Below are positions 53,047 to 61,921 of a stretch of DNA of 64,000 bases, one piece after another. The translations under genes and the position numbers were made by a program. How positions within the stretch are numbered: the first letter of the stretch is position 1; each line of letters starts with the position of its first letter. The notes beneath the pieces are model-generated. The model saw only the letters and a program-made list of their open reading frames with translations. It did no database searches and had not been told where the DNA came from. The DNA comes from SAR202 cluster bacterium (GTDB lineage Bacteria; Chloroflexota; Dehalococcoidia; Lucifugimonadales; UBA2985), in assembly GCA_009391535.1 (NCBI GenBank), contig VFHP01000007.1, positions 1 through 64,000 of the forward strand. The letters are read 5' to 3'.

Positions 53047-54052
53047 TCTTAACAAAGTGAAAACCATCGTTTTTAACGATATAGATTTACTTCTTGGGCA
53101 TTTTGATTTGGAATATGCCCAAGATTCGGATAATATATTTATGAGCTGTCCCATTCACGAGGGAAGTGATAACCCAAACGCATTGTCCATATCGCTGGAT
53201 AAGCAAGTGTGGAGATGCTGGACTCGTGGGTGTCATGAAGAATTTGGGACGGACATTTTCGCTTTTGTTAGAGGTGTACTTTATTCCAGAGATGAGCCGC
53301 ACCAGTTTTCAGACGCTTTAAGGTTGATATGTAATATATACAATGTAAGCAATGCTAAAACAGAGTACAAAGAAAAGGGTGAACGCACTGAAGACTTTTT
53401 TTCAGACCTAGTGAGAACTTTTAAGAAATCAGATCCGGTTACTAAACCAACCGCATCTTGTCTAGACGTACATACTATTGGTAGTTCTCCGTATTTTGAA
53501 AGTAGAAACTTCAAGAGCAAAACACTGAGGTATTTTGGTGTAGAAGATTGTCAAGACAATAGCTGTGCCATGAGACATAGATCAATTATTCCAATAAAGA
53601 ACAACGGTAAAAAGATTGGATACATAGCTAGGTCTACAAAAGACTGGCTTCAACCGAAGTATCTATTTTCAGAAGGTATAAAAAAAACAGACTATCTTTA
53701 TAATTATGATAATGCAATAGATACAGCCAGAAACAAACACTGCCTCTTTTTGGTTGAGGGGCAGGGGGATGTATGGAGACTCTACGAGGCTGGAGTAAAC
53801 AATGTTGTTGGGCTATTTGGTAAAGATGTTTCTATTAGACAAAAAGAGTTACTACTAAAAAGTGGTGTAACGACCTTGGTTGTATTAACAGACAACGATC
53901 AGGCTGGCAGAGAGTCGAAAATAAAAATAAATAGGGAACTGGGAAGGCTCTTTAGTCTAGTCTTTCCAGCGACATACGGTAAAGACTTGGGTGACACGAG
54001 TGTCAACAAGATAAAGAATGAAATACTAATAAATCTACGAGGACTTTATTAA
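53018..54052 (+). CDS. DNA primase with TOPRIM domain
   Basis: A 344-residue DnaG-like primase. An N-terminal zinc-binding segment (CPIHEGSDNPNALSI, about 44-58, then CWTRGCHEEFGTDIFAFV) and a TOPRIM domain with LVEGQGDVWRLYEAG (about 246-260) and LTDNDQAGRES (288-298) supply the metal-binding Glu and Asp-x-Asp. It makes RNA primers for the DnaB-driven fork. It is shorter than bacterial DnaG and lacks the helicase-binding tail. The start overlaps the membrane gene. Confidence 0.87.
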   Translation: MSFQKTQTLDLNKVKTIVFNDIDLLLGHFDLEYAQDSDNIFMSCPIHEGSDNPNALSISLDKQVWRCWTRGCHEEFGTDIFAFVRGVLYSRDEPHQFSDALRLICNIYNVSNAKTEYKEKGERTEDFFSDLVRTFKKSDPVTKPTASCLDVHTIGSSPYFESRNFKSKTLRYFGVEDCQDNSCAMRHRSIIPIKNNGKKIGYIARSTKDWLQPKYLFSEGIKKTDYLYNYDNAIDTARNKHCLFLVEGQGDVWRLYEAGVNNVVGLFGKDVSIRQKELLLKSGVTTLVVLTDNDQAGRESKIKINRELGRLFSLVFPATYGKDLGDTSVNKIKNEILINLRGLY

Positions 54053-54780
54053 TGAGAATACTAGGCATATCAGGAAGAAAGCAGGCGGGTAAAAACACCA
54101 CAGCAAATATTTTACATGGTATTGTGCTTGAACGGTTAAATAATGTCGAGGGGTGGAAGATTGGCAAGAAGGGTGAGCTTCTCATTCTCACCGAGGGGTC
54201 TTGGGGAGAGTTTGACATTACTAGAAATGATGAAGCCTTTTCACAATACGCAGAGGGGAACATGTGGCCCTTCGTAAAACTATATAGCTTCGCAGATTAT
54301 CTCAAGTGGATATGTGTAAAACTGTTTAACATTCCGCATGAGTGTGTGTGGGGAACTGACGAACAAAAGAATCAACATCAGTCGCATCTACTCTGGGAAA
54401 ATATGCCTTGTTTGGAAATATTAAACAATCCGAACAAAAGAGGGCCGATGACGGCTCGTGAATTTATGCAGTTTTTTGGTACAGACGTTATGCGTAAAAT
54501 GTACGAACCGATTTGGGTCAGTTCTTGCATCAAGAAAATACAGCAAGAACAATCAGAATTAGCGATTATTGCTGACGTGAGATTTCCCAACGAAGCCAAG
54601 GCTATCGAAAAAGCTGGCGGCACTCTAATTCGCTTAACAAGACAAACAATTGAAGATAATCACTCTAGCGAAGTAGCTTTAGACGATTATCCCTTCACAG
54701 ACTATATAGATAACCAAGATAATAGCATTGATTCCTTAATGGTGAAGGTTAAACATTTCTACCAATCCCTTAAGGAGTAA
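54052..54780 (+). CDS. deoxynucleoside monophosphate kinase
   Basis: A 242-residue P-loop kinase like T4 gp1: ISGRKQAGKNTTA (about 6-18), SFADYLKWICVKLFNIP (82-98), KRGPMTAREFMQFFGTDVMR (123-142), and IIADVRFPNEAKAIEKAGG (174-192). It phosphorylates dNMPs such as dTMP and dGMP. TAATG overlap with the primase. Confidence 0.82.
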   Translation: MRILGISGRKQAGKNTTANILHGIVLERLNNVEGWKIGKKGELLILTEGSWGEFDITRNDEAFSQYAEGNMWPFVKLYSFADYLKWICVKLFNIPHECVWGTDEQKNQHQSHLLWENMPCLEILNNPNKRGPMTAREFMQFFGTDVMRKMYEPIWVSSCIKKIQQEQSELAIIADVRFPNEAKAIEKAGGTLIRLTRQTIEDNHSSEVALDDYPFTDYIDNQDNSIDSLMVKVKHFYQSLKE

Positions 54781-54782
54781 GT

Positions 54783-55820
54783 ATGTTAGTCACGTATGTG
54801 AGAAGTTCCAGCTATAATAATTATGCGTATTGCCAAATGCAGTACTTTATTACCTATGTTCTTGGGCACCAATCTGATAGCGGTAAAAAGGCAGATATGG
54901 GGACTATGGCCCATAAAGCTATGGAGATCCTAGCTGGACTCAAGAAGTTCCAACAAGACAACCCTAGAAGAAAGTATTTGGTTGTAGAAGATGATGCTGC
55001 TGGCAAAATCAGGATTAAGAAGGACGAGTTATATACAGACGACTTTGTGAACGATCTTATAGAGATATCCATAGACTGTTACGCAAAAAACTCTAAACAT
55101 AAATTCTATCCAAAGGAAAGAAAAGAGGTGGCTCAAACGGTATGGACATTCCTTACGCATAGTGACGGAATGTTTGACCCCAGAAAAAGAAATATCCACC
55201 ACCCTGAGCCTCATTTTGACATCCCGATTGAAGAAGATTGGGCAAAGTTTGAATACGAAATAGATGGAGAGAAGGTTCAGGGGCAGTTAGCAATCAAGGG
55301 AACAATCGACCTCGTAACACTACTCAATGAGGATACGATAGAGGTTATTGACTGGAAATCAGGTCGTCGTATGGACTGGGCCACGGGTGAGGTTAAGGAC
55401 TATAAAAAACTTGAGAATGACGCCCAGCTTCTCCTCTATTTCTACGCCATATCTAAGCTCTATCCAGAGTATCCAAATAGAATTATGAGTATTTTTTTCT
55501 ACAAGGACGCAGAAGGAGAACCAGATCCAAAACCGTTTTCTTTAATGTTTGATAAAAGCGACGAAGCTAGATTTTTAGAGATGCTAAAGAATAGAGTAGA
55601 AGAAATAAGACATAATGTTAACCCTAAACCCCTAGATCCTACGAGAAGTCACTGGAAATGCAAATACCTTTGTCATTTTTGCAAAAACAATTGGGAGGGT
55701 ACAGACGAAAAAATGTGTATATATATAGAGAAGCACCTTAAAAAACATGGTATGGAAAAAACAGTAAACGAATGTACTCGTCCGGGCTTTAACATAGGCT
55801 TCTATGAAGCTCCGGGGTAG
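54783..55820 (+). CDS. RecB/Cas4-like PD-(D/E)XK nuclease
   Basis: A 345-residue nuclease of the RecB/PDDEXK_1 type: DMGTMAHKAMEIL (about 39-51), IKGTIDLVTLLNEDTIEVIDWKSGRR (167-192) with D...D-W-K, and a QLLLYFYAIS motif IV. C-terminal Cys residues (CKYLCHFC, a later C and CTRPG) could hold an iron-sulfur cluster as in Cas4 and AddB. It probably processes DNA ends in recombination. Two bases after the kinase gene. Confidence 0.8.
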   Translation: MLVTYVRSSSYNNYAYCQMQYFITYVLGHQSDSGKKADMGTMAHKAMEILAGLKKFQQDNPRRKYLVVEDDAAGKIRIKKDELYTDDFVNDLIEISIDCYAKNSKHKFYPKERKEVAQTVWTFLTHSDGMFDPRKRNIHHPEPHFDIPIEEDWAKFEYEIDGEKVQGQLAIKGTIDLVTLLNEDTIEVIDWKSGRRMDWATGEVKDYKKLENDAQLLLYFYAISKLYPEYPNRIMSIFFYKDAEGEPDPKPFSLMFDKSDEARFLEMLKNRVEEIRHNVNPKPLDPTRSHWKCKYLCHFCKNNWEGTDEKMCIYIEKHLKKHGMEKTVNECTRPGFNIGFYEAPG

Positions 55821-55840
55821 TTAGAAAAAGGGAGACTAAA

Positions 55841-57100
55841 ATGCTCGATTTTATCTTTAATCGAAGGGATTTTCTTAGGGTTGGATCTATAGGAGCGGGG
55901 ATGACAATGGCAGGCTTCTCTGATGAAGTCTTTGCCGCTAATGCACAGAGCCTGAATGACAAAGCTGTTGTCTGGGTGTGGCTTGGTGGCGGTCCTACGC
56001 AGTTTGAAACTTTTCACGCACCAAAGGACACGGTACCCACAGAGTGGCGACCAGTAAACGGTGCTACGCATGACTCCAGTACTAACATTACTTTAGGTCA
56101 GGACTGGTACGAGCTTTCTAAACACACAGCTAAGTTAAACGTGGTTAATTCGTTTAGTCATAAAGATTCCTCACATAGACAGGGTACCCACTTTATGATG
56201 ACTGGGCATTATAATCCAGAAAGAACAACCACCTCCACTGCTAAATACCCCTCTTTTGGTTCGCTGATATCTTCAGTGTATGGAACCAACCACCCTCGAA
56301 ATGGAGTGCCTTCTTATGTGAAGCAAGGCAAAATCGAGGGGGATGAGGGAGCTTGGCTTGGTGGTGCATACAAACCATTTGACCCATCCAATAAGGATAA
56401 TCTTAAACCACGGATTGAGATTAACAGATTCAACACTAGAAAGGATCTATTGGGAGCACTTGGTTCAGCATCAAAAAGTATTCAGGGGAAGAGTGCTGAT
56501 TCAGTTGGTTTCTATAAGGGGCAAGCCTATGACGTGATTCTTGGTTCTGCTAAAGATGCGTTTGCTACAGATCAAGAATCAGAAACGACAAAAGCTCTGT
56601 ACGGTTCTGAAAAGGCCAACGACATTGGTGAACAAATGATATTAGCAAGAAGATTAGTTGAGTATGGAACCAAGTTCATCACCCTGCACTATGGTGGATG
56701 GGACATGCATAGTAATATTTCTAAGTCATTGAAGGGAAGAGTTCCCCCCATCGACAAAGCGATTGCAGGATTTTTACAAGATGTTTGGGATAGAGGCTTA
56801 AATGAGAAAGTTTTACTGGTAGTTACCGGAGAGTTTGGTAGAACCAAAATCAATGCTAACTCTGGTAGAGACCATTGGCCTGCAATTACACCAATGATGA
56901 TGGCTGGTGGTAATTATCAATCAGGAAGAACGATTGGTGAAGCAGACAGGTCGTATAGCCCCATAGAAAACCCAGTGGGACCACTCGATCTACAAGCAAC
57001 GCTGTTTGACCATTTTGGAATTGATGGAGCGATTCAACGTACTGACATGTCTGGTCGTCCCAGATATTTGTTGGAGGGTGAAGCAAAAGTAATTCTTTAA
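55841..57100 (+). CDS. exported DUF1501 protein, copy 1
   Basis: A 419-residue protein of DUF1501, in the alkaline-phosphatase-like superfamily. RRDFLRVGSIGAG (8-20) is a Tat-type signal. The core shows WLGGGPTQFETF (about 47-58), GGWDMHSNI, and GEFGRTKINANSGRDHWPAITPMM with conserved FGRT and GRDHWP. DUF1501 proteins abound in Planctomycetota and Verrucomicrobiota; function is unproven, hydrolysis of phosphate or sulfate esters is predicted. This copy lacks the usual FDPK residues (FHAPK). ATG follows a GGGAGACTAAA site. Confidence 0.85.
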   Translation: MLDFIFNRRDFLRVGSIGAGMTMAGFSDEVFAANAQSLNDKAVVWVWLGGGPTQFETFHAPKDTVPTEWRPVNGATHDSSTNITLGQDWYELSKHTAKLNVVNSFSHKDSSHRQGTHFMMTGHYNPERTTTSTAKYPSFGSLISSVYGTNHPRNGVPSYVKQGKIEGDEGAWLGGAYKPFDPSNKDNLKPRIEINRFNTRKDLLGALGSASKSIQGKSADSVGFYKGQAYDVILGSAKDAFATDQESETTKALYGSEKANDIGEQMILARRLVEYGTKFITLHYGGWDMHSNISKSLKGRVPPIDKAIAGFLQDVWDRGLNEKVLLVVTGEFGRTKINANSGRDHWPAITPMMMAGGNYQSGRTIGEADRSYSPIENPVGPLDLQATLFDHFGIDGAIQRTDMSGRPRYLLEGEAKVIL

Positions 57101-57116
57101 CCTAATGGAGGTAACT

Positions 57117-57257
57117 ATGCCCCTGTTTAACGGTCCTATCGCTAGCTTTATTAGAAAGCACCGATTGATTAGACGTGCCGCCCTCATCGGTGGTGCTCTA
57201 GTAGGAGTGTACTTCTTGGGAGCATCCCAAGGTTGGTGGTCAAGGTTTTTATTCTAA
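57117..57257 (+). CDS. small membrane protein (46 aa)
   Basis: A 46-residue protein (MPLFNGPIASFIRKH) with a basic N-terminus and one Gly-rich hydrophobic helix (about 21-39). AATGGAGGTAACT ribosome site. It sits between two DUF1501 genes. Confidence 0.55.
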   Translation: MPLFNGPIASFIRKHRLIRRAALIGGALVGVYFLGASQGWWSRFLF

Positions 57258-57264
57258 CAAGGAA

Positions 57265-58527
57265 ATGATGATGAAAAGAAGATATTTTTTAAAGGCTGGC
57301 GTTTTAGGTACTTTAGGTGCGTCTCTCGCTAGAGCAGATCAAAAACACTACGATAGTAAAGAAGGGCCAGCTAAAAGTATTATTTTCATTTATCTTCCGG
57401 GTGGAATGGCTCATCAGGAGACATTTGATCCTAAGCCATTCGCCCCGTTAGAATACCGAGGACCACTTGGTAGTATTAGTACCAACGTTGCGGGCATACG
57501 CCTTGGAGAACTATTGGGCAAAACAGCCAAGGTAGCAGACAAGATTGCAATTATCCGCAGTATTACACACGGGGAGGCTGCTCATGAACGTGGGACACAC
57601 AATATGTTTACTGGCTATAGACCTAGCCCAGCCCTTCAATACCCATCTATGGGTTCAGTGGTTGCACATGAATTTGGCCCACGCAAAAACCTTCCTCCAT
57701 ATGTCTGCATACCAAACCAACCCAATGAATATGCAGGTACTGGATATCTAAGTAGCTCATATTCTGGGTTTGGTTTAGGGTCTGATCCGGCAAGCGAGGG
57801 CTTCGAGGTTAGAGACTTAAAAGTTCCAGTTCCAGACGAGAGATTTTCCAGAAGGCGGCGTGTGCTAGACATAGTAAATACCGACTTCAATAAAAAACAA
57901 AACGCCGACTCCGTCTCGGCTGTCAATTCTTTTTATGACCGTGCCTATAGCCTAATAGGAGACCAGAACGCAAAAGATGCGTTTGATCTTGAGAAGGAGT
58001 CAGCGGCAACCAGAGACAAATACGGTAGAAACACCGCTGGTGCTAGAATGTTACTCGCTCGACGATTGGTGGAATTTGGTACACGCTTCGTCACTTTAAC
58101 CTATGGCGGATGGGATATGCATGACAACATAGCGAACGGAATGAAAAGTCAGCTACCAGCTTTTGATCAAGGGTTTGCAACCCTTATTGAAGATTTAGAT
58201 CAACGTGGATTATTAGATTCTACTTTGGTTTGTGTGGTTTCTGAATTTGGAAGAACTCCAAAGATTAACAATCGTGCAGGAAGAGACCATTGGCCAAAAG
58301 TATTCAGTACAGTTTTGGCTGGCGGTGGAATCAAAGGGGGGATGACATACGGAACCTCCAACGCTACGGCGAGCGAACCAGATCAAAACCCAGTTAATAT
58401 AGAAGACTGGGCAGCTACTATTTACAACAGACTTGGTATTGTCGCTGATAAAGAGCTTATGGCTCCCGGTGACCGCCCAATAGAAATTGTAGACGGTGGC
58501 AAAATACTAACAGACATTCTCATTTAA
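57265..58527 (+). CDS. exported DUF1501 protein, copy 2
   Basis: A 420-residue DUF1501 protein with KRRYFLKAG Tat-type signal near residues 4-12. It keeps FIYLPGGMAHQETFDPKPFAPLEYRG (about 40-65), EAAHERGTHNMFTGY, GGWDMHDNI and SEFGRTPKINNRAGRDHWPKV. The FDPK motif intact here differs from copy 1, so the copies are diverged paralogues. AAGGAAATG start region with three in-frame ATGs (57265, 57268, 57271). Confidence 0.85.
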   Translation: MMMKRRYFLKAGVLGTLGASLARADQKHYDSKEGPAKSIIFIYLPGGMAHQETFDPKPFAPLEYRGPLGSISTNVAGIRLGELLGKTAKVADKIAIIRSITHGEAAHERGTHNMFTGYRPSPALQYPSMGSVVAHEFGPRKNLPPYVCIPNQPNEYAGTGYLSSSYSGFGLGSDPASEGFEVRDLKVPVPDERFSRRRRVLDIVNTDFNKKQNADSVSAVNSFYDRAYSLIGDQNAKDAFDLEKESAATRDKYGRNTAGARMLLARRLVEFGTRFVTLTYGGWDMHDNIANGMKSQLPAFDQGFATLIEDLDQRGLLDSTLVCVVSEFGRTPKINNRAGRDHWPKVFSTVLAGGGIKGGMTYGTSNATASEPDQNPVNIEDWAATIYNRLGIVADKELMAPGDRPIEIVDGGKILTDILI

Positions 58528-58537
58528 GGAAAATACC

Positions 58538-58732
58538 ATGAAGTTTAAAATACCTTTTTTAGCGGTTATTATTGTTGCCGCAATCTGCTTAATTAACAAA
58601 GATGAAATTAAAAATATGTTCACAAAGGAGAACCCCGTGATTTGTGATATCTGCGAAAACGAATGCCCATGCCCAACTCAAGAATGTGTGTGTCAAGACG
58701 GTTGTGAATGCCCAGATTGCGAGGCTGCATAA
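58538..58732 (+). CDS. membrane-anchored Cys-rich protein (64 aa)
   Basis: A 64-residue protein: N-terminal membrane helix or signal (about 4-21) and a tail with eleven Cys (CDICENECPCPTQ, then CVC, CEC, CPDC). It looks like a metal-binding or disulfide-rich knot outside the membrane. The cluster shares the QEC-x-C-Q-x(2)-C pattern with the secreted thioredoxin at 39247. TAATG overlap with the next gene. Confidence 0.62.
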   Translation: MKFKIPFLAVIIVAAICLINKDEIKNMFTKENPVICDICENECPCPTQECVCQDGCECPDCEAA

Positions 58733-59109
58733 TGAAATATTTAGCATCACTGTTATGTTTGTTTTTTATACCGTTGTCTGCTGAAGCACAACAGCCTGAG
58801 CGTAAAGTTATTAAACCGCCGACTGTAAAGAGCGTCCCTAGGGATTTTACAAGGCCACAACCGCAAAGACCTTCTGGTTTTGGAAAACAAGATTGGCAGA
58901 GGCCTCAGCAGCCCCAAGTTAGACCCAGTCATAACTATAGACATGGAAGCATAATAATCGGTAGGCCATACGTTTATCCATATCAGTACAGGGTATATCC
59001 GCCAATGATTCATCATCACTATTACGGACCTCCCGTCATTATTCAACCACAGCCCGTGCCGGTTTATCCCGCCCCATTCAGTGGGCTGTTCTTCCACTTT
59101 AGGTTTTAA
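58732..59109 (+). CDS. secreted Pro/Tyr/His-rich protein (125 aa)
   Basis: A 125-residue protein with a clear signal peptide (MKYLASLLCLFFIPLSAEAQ, cleavage near 19-20). The mature part is Pro/Gln/Arg-rich, then Tyr/His/Pro-rich (MIHHHYYGPP). Low-complexity surface or sticky protein; no family recognised. The start overlaps the previous stop. Confidence 0.62.
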   Translation: MKYLASLLCLFFIPLSAEAQQPERKVIKPPTVKSVPRDFTRPQPQRPSGFGKQDWQRPQQPQVRPSHNYRHGSIIIGRPYVYPYQYRVYPPMIHHHYYGPPVIIQPQPVPVYPAPFSGLFFHFRF

Positions 59110-59110
59110 T

Positions 59111-60322
59111 ATGAAAAGAAGAGAATTTCTAACATCCCTAGCGGGAGTTGCCACCTTAACCACGACGCTCAAAGCTAATGAGCAGCAGCTAAAGAAAAAC
59201 GGTAAATCGGCCATCCTACTTTGGATGGGCGGTGGACCATCTACTATGGATATCTGGGATCTAAAACCCGGAGCTGCTACTGGTGGGCCTTTTAAGCCAA
59301 TCTCTACGACTGGCGACGTTGAAATCTGCGAGCACATGCCATTAATGGCCAAGCAGATGCACAACATGGCAATCATCCGTAGCATGAGTACCAGAGAAGC
59401 AGATCATATGCGTGGCAGATACTACATGCACACAGGATATGTTCCAAGCCAAAGTATGGTTCACCCAAGTTATGGCTCCGTCATCTCTAAGCAATTAGAC
59501 AGAGAGCTTATGATTCCACAGTTTATATCTGTAAATGGTGGGAGTATGGGGGCAGGCTTCTTAGGTGCAGAGTTTTCTCCGTTGGTTCTCAATAGTGATG
59601 GCAACATTAGAAATCTCAACATAAAGATAGATGAAAGATTTTATCAAAGAGCACAAGTTCTCGATATGATAGAAACTAATTTTATCAACACTAATCGGGG
59701 AAGTATGGCAAAGGAGCATCAGAAAATATTAAGAAAGACCTTCAACGTCTTGACAAGCACAGAGATGGACGCAACCAAAGTAGCAAAAGAACCACAATCT
59801 GTAAGGGACAGGTATGGGGATAACAGCTTTGGCAAAGGATGCTTGATGGCTAGACGCTTAGTAGAGGTTGGAGTTCCATTTGTAGAAGTTGGTTTAGGTG
59901 GATGGGATAATCATCAGAACATCTTCCCAACCTTAAGAGACACGAAACTACCCATGCTAGATCAAGGCATGAGTGCGTTAGTAGAGGACTTAGAGCAAAG
60001 AGGGTTATTGGAGGACACAGCTATCATATGGATGGGTGAATTTAGCAGGACTCCACGTATCAATCAAAACGCTGGACGAGATCACTGGGCGAGAAGCTGG
60101 AGTGTTGTCGTTGGCGGTGCTGGCATGAACGGCGGCATAGCCGTTGGTGAAACTAACGAAGACGGCACACGAGTGGAGTCAATGGCATATTCATCCCAAG
60201 ATGTTATGGCCTCAGTTTGTAAGGCTCTTGGCATTTCGCTACAAACCACCTACACAAGTAATAGTGGGCGACCTATGAAAATAGCTAATTCAGGAAAAGT
60301 AATTTCCGAACTATTTTCCTAG
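59111..60322 (+). CDS. exported DUF1501 protein, copy 3
   Basis: A 403-residue DUF1501 protein. KRREFLTSLAGVA (2-14) is a Tat-like signal. WMGGGPSTMDIWDLKPG (about 37-53), EADHMRGRYYMHTGY, GGWDNHQNI and GEFSRTPRINQNAGRDHWARS are the family blocks. It is closest to the usual bacterial form (MDIWDLKPG). It begins one base after the secreted protein gene. Confidence 0.86.
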   Translation: MKRREFLTSLAGVATLTTTLKANEQQLKKNGKSAILLWMGGGPSTMDIWDLKPGAATGGPFKPISTTGDVEICEHMPLMAKQMHNMAIIRSMSTREADHMRGRYYMHTGYVPSQSMVHPSYGSVISKQLDRELMIPQFISVNGGSMGAGFLGAEFSPLVLNSDGNIRNLNIKIDERFYQRAQVLDMIETNFINTNRGSMAKEHQKILRKTFNVLTSTEMDATKVAKEPQSVRDRYGDNSFGKGCLMARRLVEVGVPFVEVGLGGWDNHQNIFPTLRDTKLPMLDQGMSALVEDLEQRGLLEDTAIIWMGEFSRTPRINQNAGRDHWARSWSVVVGGAGMNGGIAVGETNEDGTRVESMAYSSQDVMASVCKALGISLQTTYTSNSGRPMKIANSGKVISELFS

Positions 60323-60333
60323 CAGGTGTCAAA

Positions 60334-60618
60334 ATGAAATTTTTTAGATGTGCAGCATACGTGCTGTTTGCAATCAGTTTATGTAACTTAGGTTTTAGTG
60401 CTTACATGTATAGGGAACTAAGAACGCCCAACGTTATTGTGGCTCCCGATCCAGCACTTAGAGAAATAAATGAACACTCGATGATTAGAGATACACAGAT
60501 ACTTCAGGGTATTTTAATGATACATCACGACAGAGAAATACATCCGGCTGGTAAACAGGACATGTGTCCACTATGCGACGAACATAACAGGTCAAAGAAT
60601 ATGATGGTACAGCAATGA
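60334..60618 (+). CDS. membrane-anchored CxxC protein (94 aa)
   Basis: A 94-residue protein with one N-terminal membrane helix (about 5-24), a helical stalk and a C-terminal MCPLCDEH motif that could bind metal or act in thiol exchange. ATGA coupling to the PAP2 gene. Unknown. Confidence 0.55.
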   Translation: MKFFRCAAYVLFAISLCNLGFSAYMYRELRTPNVIVAPDPALREINEHSMIRDTQILQGILMIHHDREIHPAGKQDMCPLCDEHNRSKNMMVQQ

Positions 60619-61280
60619 ACTATATAATCGGTGCGGATAAATTTATATCCGAACAAATTAAGAACATGAAGTACACCGACAAGACAAGAACTTGGAAGGT
60701 GTCTAACAAGGTTACTATTGGTTGGGACGATATTCTTCCGGACCCTCCAGAAAATAATAGTGAGACAACCAAAAAAGAACTTGTGTATCTTTCTAATCTG
60801 ACAAGAAACAGAAGTAACTCTCAAGTTGATTTAATTAAACTGGTAGACCGAGAACCCAACGATTTGTTTCATAAGACCCTACGAAAGCTAAATATAACTT
60901 TTCCCAAGGAAATATTTGACAAGTCTTGGAGTATAATCCTACCAATCATTCTCAATTTAAAACACAGACACAACAGACCAAGGCCTTATCAGCTTGCCGA
61001 GAAATACGGTATAGACATCAACTTGCTCGATTCTCACACCGCACAAACTCCAGCTTATCCATCCGGACATACGGCTGGTGCCGCTTTGAGTGCTTACATC
61101 TTAGCAGCTAAATATCCACAGTTTTCAGAACACTTTTTTGACAAGGTTCAGATGGCTGGGATGGCTAGAATGCTTATGGGCGTACACTACCCTTCCGACA
61201 ACGAGGCATCAATGATTATTACTGGTGCTGTGTGGGAAGATATACGATATAAACTATTTCCAGAACTACCACACTTTTAG
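60615..61280 (+). CDS. PAP2-family phosphatase
   Basis: A 221-residue protein with all three PAP2 motifs: KHRHNRPRP (about 116-124), PAYPSGHTAG (146-155) and RMLMGVHYPSDN (189-200), carrying the catalytic His pair and Lys/Arg residues. PAP2 enzymes remove phosphate from lipid phosphates such as undecaprenyl pyrophosphate, or act as soluble acid phosphatases. Hydrophobic segments are few, so it may be soluble or peripheral. No signal peptide. Confidence 0.85.
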   Translation: MNYIIGADKFISEQIKNMKYTDKTRTWKVSNKVTIGWDDILPDPPENNSETTKKELVYLSNLTRNRSNSQVDLIKLVDREPNDLFHKTLRKLNITFPKEIFDKSWSIILPIILNLKHRHNRPRPYQLAEKYGIDINLLDSHTAQTPAYPSGHTAGAALSAYILAAKYPQFSEHFFDKVQMAGMARMLMGVHYPSDNEASMIITGAVWEDIRYKLFPELPHF

Positions 61281-61288
61281 GAGATAAC

Positions 61289-61921
61289 ATGCCTGATTAC
61301 ATATCTGAAGCTGATGAACACTACTATTTTGAATCATACGGCTCAGAAGAAGAAATTACAGAGGAAAATTATTATGTACCGGCAGAGGAAGAATATGTTT
61401 CTGCCGAAGAAGTATTTTACGAAGAGTCTGAGGTTGAAGACTGGGATATCTCAGAAGCTAAACCGGGTCTATGGGAGAACATCCGCAAGAAGAAAGAACG
61501 TGAAGGTAAGGACTACAAGCCCGCAAAAAAGGGAGACCCCGACAGACCAGATCCTGAGTCTTGGAAGAAGGCCCAGAATAAATATAAATACAAAGACCCT
61601 AAGACCGGCGAGGTTTACGAGTACGAGAGAAAAGGTGTCTACCAAAAAAATGGTAGGAATCTAGTTCCGGTTAGGGCGGCAGAGTATCAGGGTAGAAAGG
61701 TCAAACTTGGCAAGCCATTTAGAACACCAGATGGTCCTAAAAAAATGTCAGTCTATGTGAAGAATGGTAAAGGGAATGTGGTTAAGGTCAACTTTGGAGA
61801 TCCCAACATGGAGATCAAAAAAGATAATCCAAAACGCAGAAAAAGTTTTAGGGCACGCCATAACTGCGATAATCCGGGGCCGAGATGGAAAGCTCGTTAC
61901 TGGAGTTGTAGGGCGTGGTAA
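61289..61921 (+). CDS. protein with conserved phage C-terminal domain (210 aa)
   Basis: A 210-residue protein with a very acidic Tyr/Glu-rich N-terminus (1-60), a basic centre and a C-terminal domain MSVYVKNGKGNVVKVNFGD...KSFRARHNC then NPGPRWKARYWSCRAW (about 152-210). That C-terminal block recurs in tailed phages, often as a domain I recall as DUF5872, in virion or head-related proteins. A structural role is plausible, not shown. TTTAGGAGATAAC ribosome site. Confidence 0.62.
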   Translation: MPDYISEADEHYYFESYGSEEEITEENYYVPAEEEYVSAEEVFYEESEVEDWDISEAKPGLWENIRKKKEREGKDYKPAKKGDPDRPDPESWKKAQNKYKYKDPKTGEVYEYERKGVYQKNGRNLVPVRAAEYQGRKVKLGKPFRTPDGPKKMSVYVKNGKGNVVKVNFGDPNMEIKKDNPKRRKSFRARHNCDNPGPRWKARYWSCRAW

